Assembly (NCBI RefSeq): GCF_036320965.1
Contig: NC_092241.1
Coordinates: forward strand, 21,843,517 to 21,907,516
Length of the DNA: 64,000 nucleotides
Reading direction: 5' to 3'
Source of the DNA: Panulirus ornatus
Lineage: Eukaryota > Arthropoda > Malacostraca > Decapoda > Palinuridae
In this document: positions 56,301-64,000 of the stretch, in pieces
Layout: every line of letters starts with the position of its first letter
Numbering within the stretch: the first letter of the stretch is position 1
Program-made: the position numbers and the translations under genes
The notes under the pieces: generated by a model
The model's database searches: none
Told to the model about the DNA's origin: nothing
What the model saw: the letters and a program-made list of their open reading frames with translations, nothing else

Positions 56301-56868
56301 ACCAAATTGAAGGTGGAAAGATAGAGTGAAAAAGATTTTGAGTGGTCGGGGCCTGAACATGCAGGAGGGTGGAAGGCGGGCAAGGAATAGAGTGAATTGG
56401 ATCGATGTGGTATACCGGGGTTGACGTGCTGTCACTGGATTGAATCAGGGCATGTGAAGAGTCTGGGGTAAACCATGGAAAGCTGTGTGGGGCCTGGATG
56501 TGGAAAGGGAGCTGTGGTTTCGGGCATTATTGCATGACAGCTAGAGACTGATTGTGAACTAATGAGGCCTTTGTTGTCTTTTCCTAGCGCTACCCCGCAC
56601 ACATGAGGGGGGAGGGGGATGGAATTCCCTGTGTGGCGAGGTGGCGAATGGAATGAATAAAGGGAGCCAGTGTGAATTGTGTGCATCGGTATATATGTAT
56701 GTGTCTGTGTGTGTATATATAAGTGTACATTGAGATATAAGGGTATGTATATTTGCGTGTGTGGACGTGCGTGTATATACATGCGTATGGGGGTGGGTTG
56801 GGCCATTTCTTTCGTCTGTTTCCTTGCGCTACCTCGCTAACGCGTGAGACAGCGACAAAGCAAAATAA
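53306..56868 (+). mobile_element. RTE-like LINE, full-length, long 3' UTR, TGA type
   Basis: The copy runs from the 5' terminus TATCCCTGGGGATAGGGGTG through the 5' UTR, entire coding region and long 3' UTR to the tail TAACGCGTGAGACAGCGACA, with (TA)n on both sides. About 3.56 kb. It is the best single template for the family's structure in this window. Confidence 0.93.
53434..56440 (+). pseudogene. RTE-like LINE ORF: APE endonuclease, linker, RT, C-terminal domain; broken
   Basis: The start ATG at 53,434 (MGNRRSNAG) gives the full protein of about 990 codons. Endonuclease: LNMCGCN (residues 22-28), ALSETKL (Glu at 52), [22 protein letters not shown] and SDHYLLEAKVKI, in the order known for APE-type LINE endonucleases. 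The linker is at 54,265-54,900. [30 protein letters not shown], motif [11 protein letters not shown], motif [10 protein letters not shown], motif C FADDTALVADS and RYLGVDQ. C-terminal: YGCEA, GHMEGM, GRPN. Lesions: TGG to TAA after QEL near 53,707; one-base losses near 54,262 and 54,890; a stop at KYLEK near 55,301; an indel at GASMKS near 55,605; TGG to TGA in EAWAM near 56,044; a stop in GRPNWR near 56,308; and the terminal TGA. Confidence 0.9.
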
Positions 56869-56878
56869 AAAGATAATG

Positions 56879-56879
<1 letters not shown>

Positions 56880-56944
<65 letters not shown>

Positions 56945-56946
56945 TT
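56880..56946. repeat. (TA)n followed by poly(T)
   Basis: About 47 bp TA, then a T run that is the poly(A) end of the next minus-strand LINE. Confidence 0.94.
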
Positions 56947-61275
<4,329 letters not shown>

Positions 61276-62376
61276 ATATATATGTGTGATGTCTCCATGG
61301 TTGTTTAATTTGTTTATGGATGGGGTTGTAAGGGAGGTAAATGCAAGAGTCCTGGAAAGAGGGGCAAGTATGAAGTCTGTTGGGGATGAGAGAGCTTGGG
61401 AAGTGAGTCAGTTGTTGTTCGCTGATGATACAGCGCTGGTGGCTGATTCATGTGAGAAACTGCAGAAGCTGGTGACTGAGTTTGGTAAAGTGTGTGGAAG
61501 AAGAAAGTTGAGAGTAAATGTGAATAAGAGCAAGGTTATTAGGTACAGTAGGGGTGAGGGTCAAGTCAATTGGGAGGTGAGTTTGAATGAAGAAAAACTG
61601 GAGGAAGTGAAGTGTTTTAGATATCTGGGAGTGGATCTGTCAGCGGATGGAACCATGGAAGCGGAAGTGGATCATAGGGTGGGGAGGGGGCGAAAATTTT
61701 GGGAGCCTTGAAGAATGTGTGGAAGTCGAGAACATTATCTCGGAAAGCAAAAATGGGTATGTTTGAGGGAATAGTGGTTCCAACAATGTTGTATGGTTGC
61801 GAGGCGTGGGCTATGGATAGAGATGTGCGCAGGAGGATGGATGTGCTGGAAATGAGATGTTTGAGGACAATGTGTGGTGTGAGGTGGTTTGATCGAGTAA
61901 GTAACGTAAGGGTAAGAGAGATGTGTGGAAATAAAAAGAGCGTGATTGAGAGAGCAGAAGAGGGTGTTTTGAAATGGTTTGGGCACATGGAGAGAATGAG
62001 TGAGGAGAGATTGACCAAGAGGATATATGTGTCGGAGGTGGAGGGAACGAGGAGAAGAGGGAGACCAAATTGGAGGTGGAAAGATGGAGTGAAAAAGATT
62101 TTGTTTGATCGGGGCCTGAACATGCAGGAGGGTGAAAGGAGGGCAAGAAATAGAGTGAATTGGAGTCATGTGGTATACAGGGGTTGACGTGCTGTCAGTG
62201 GATTGAAGCAGGGCATGTGAAGCGTCTGGGGTAAACCATGGAAAGCTGTGTAGGTATGTATATTTGCGTGTGTGGACGTGTGTATGTACATGTGTATGGG
62301 GGGGGGGGGGGGTTGGGCCATTTCTTTCGTCTGTTTCCTTGCGCTACCTCGCAAACGCGGGAGACAGCGACAAAGT
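61276..62376 (+). mobile_element. RTE-like LINE, RT part, short 3' UTR, poly(A)
   Basis: Starts inside RT motif B (GTGTGATGTCTCCATGG) after only about 10 bp of TA beyond the previous LINE's tail. It runs to the short 3' UTR and tail, followed by about 27 A residues. Confidence 0.9.
61286..62187 (+). pseudogene. RTE-like LINE RT C-terminal part, one frameshift
   Basis: Frames 61,286-61,711 and 61,699-62,187 cover [36 protein letters not shown] and the C-terminal region to VVYRG and TGA. The single frameshift is a one-base loss in GGGTGGGGAGGGGGCG near 61,680. Few substitutions relative to the consensus suggest a young copy, though 5'-truncated within motif B. Confidence 0.85.
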
Positions 62377-62378
62377 AT

Positions 62379-62460
<82 letters not shown>
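62377..62460. repeat. Poly(A) followed by (TA)n
   Basis: A run, then about 55 bp of TA. Confidence 0.95.
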
Positions 62461-62464
<4 letters not shown>

Positions 62465-62498
62465 GTTTCTTTCTTTCATTCTATTCGCCATCACCCGC

Positions 62499-62500
<2 letters not shown>
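62461..62500 (-). mobile_element. Short element, 3' tail fragment
   Basis: On the minus strand ACGCGGGTGATGGCGAATAG and a trailing A-rich stretch match the very end of the short element. It is isolated between two (TA)n tracts, as at 43,269-43,314. Confidence 0.7.
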
Positions 62501-62539
<39 letters not shown>

Positions 62540-62562
62540 TTCTTTTTTTTTTTTTTTTTTTT
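62501..62562. repeat. (TA)n followed by poly(T)
   Basis: About 36 bp of TA and a T run that is the poly(A) end of the next LINE. Confidence 0.94.
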
Positions 62563-63694
<1,132 letters not shown>

Positions 63695-63927
63695 GGGGAC
63701 AAAGAATACTTCCCACGTATTCCCTGCGTGTTGTAAAAGGCGACTAAAAGGGGAGGGAGCGGGGGGCTGGAAACCCTCCCCTCTCGTTTTTTTTTTTTTT
63801 TTTTTTTAATTTTCCAAGAGAAGGAACAGAGAATTGGGCCAGGTGAGGGTATTCCCTCAAAGGCCCAGTCCTCTGTTCTTAACGCTACCTCGCTAATGCG
63901 GGAAATGGCGAACAGTTTGAAAGAAGA
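63695..63927 (+). mobile_element. Short LINE-like non-autonomous element
   Basis: Starts AGGGGACAAAGAATACTTCC (the first ~10 bp of the head are missing or changed). It has GGCGACTAAAAGGGGAGGGA, a T run, the middle GAAGGAACAGAGAATTGGGC and the tail AACGCTACCTCGCTAATGCG. Non-coding. Confidence 0.85.
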
Positions 63928-63928
63928 A

Positions 63929-64000
<72 letters not shown>
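63928..64000. repeat. (AT)n microsatellite, runs off the window
   Basis: AT tract with TACATA interruptions up to the last base. Confidence 0.96.

Overview
This is repeat-saturated nuclear DNA from an invertebrate animal. A decapod crustacean is my best guess, because the mix of very long (TA)n tracts, one abundant RTE-like LINE family and an endonuclease-bearing Penelope-like element (PLE) is familiar from such genomes; that guess rests on recall, not on a search. I see no intact host gene, rRNA or CRISPR array. Almost every long open frame is part of a retroelement, its antisense shadow, a translated (TA)n tract or a translated minisatellite.

The dominant feature is one LINE family, called 'the RTE-like LINE' here. 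The full element is about 3.3-3.6 kb. Its parts are a roughly 130-150 bp 5' UTR starting near a TATCCCTGGGGATAGGGG block, a single ORF of about 990 codons (APE-type endonuclease, linker, reverse transcriptase with FADD, and an RTE/BovB-like C-terminal domain), and a 3' UTR ending in a conserved tail (CGCGGGAGACAGCGACAAAG) that runs into A-rich sequence and then (TA)n. About 25 copies or fragments lie in both orientations. The most complete are 7,655-10,936 (-), 39,372-42,922 (+), 46,232-49,425 (-) and 53,306-56,868 (+). All carry stops or frameshifts. The longest open frame is a 742-codon RT-bearing frame at 26,853-29,081 (-), which lacks the endonuclease.

Layout: 1-10.9 kb holds LINE fragments, including an apparently exact 1.8-kb duplication (1-1,806 and 4,679-6,486). 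11.0-12.2 kb is lower-copy sequence. 12.2-20.0 kb is a roughly 42-bp minisatellite with a homogenised core at 14.1-14.8 kb. 20.0-30.6 kb holds LINE copies with a foldback palindrome at 22.8-23.2 kb. 30.7-34.5 kb is a head-to-head pair of PLE copies. 34.5-43.5 kb is LINE copies and short LINE-derived elements. 43.5-44.9 kb is lower-copy DNA. 44.9-64.0 kb is again LINE copies and short elements separated by (TA)n.

A second, short element of about 230 bp carries a head like the LINE 5' UTR and a tail like the LINE 3' end, with no coding sequence. It probably is a non-autonomous derivative mobilised by the LINE. The LINE copies fall into a nested succession: CGA codon and long 3' UTR, then TGA codon and long 3' UTR, then TGA codon with a short 3' UTR that has lost about 255 bp. 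Nearly every element edge, and many internal breaks, sit exactly at a (TA)n tract. That could be insertion preference and repeat expansion, or assembly joins at low-complexity sequence; the sequence alone cannot decide.
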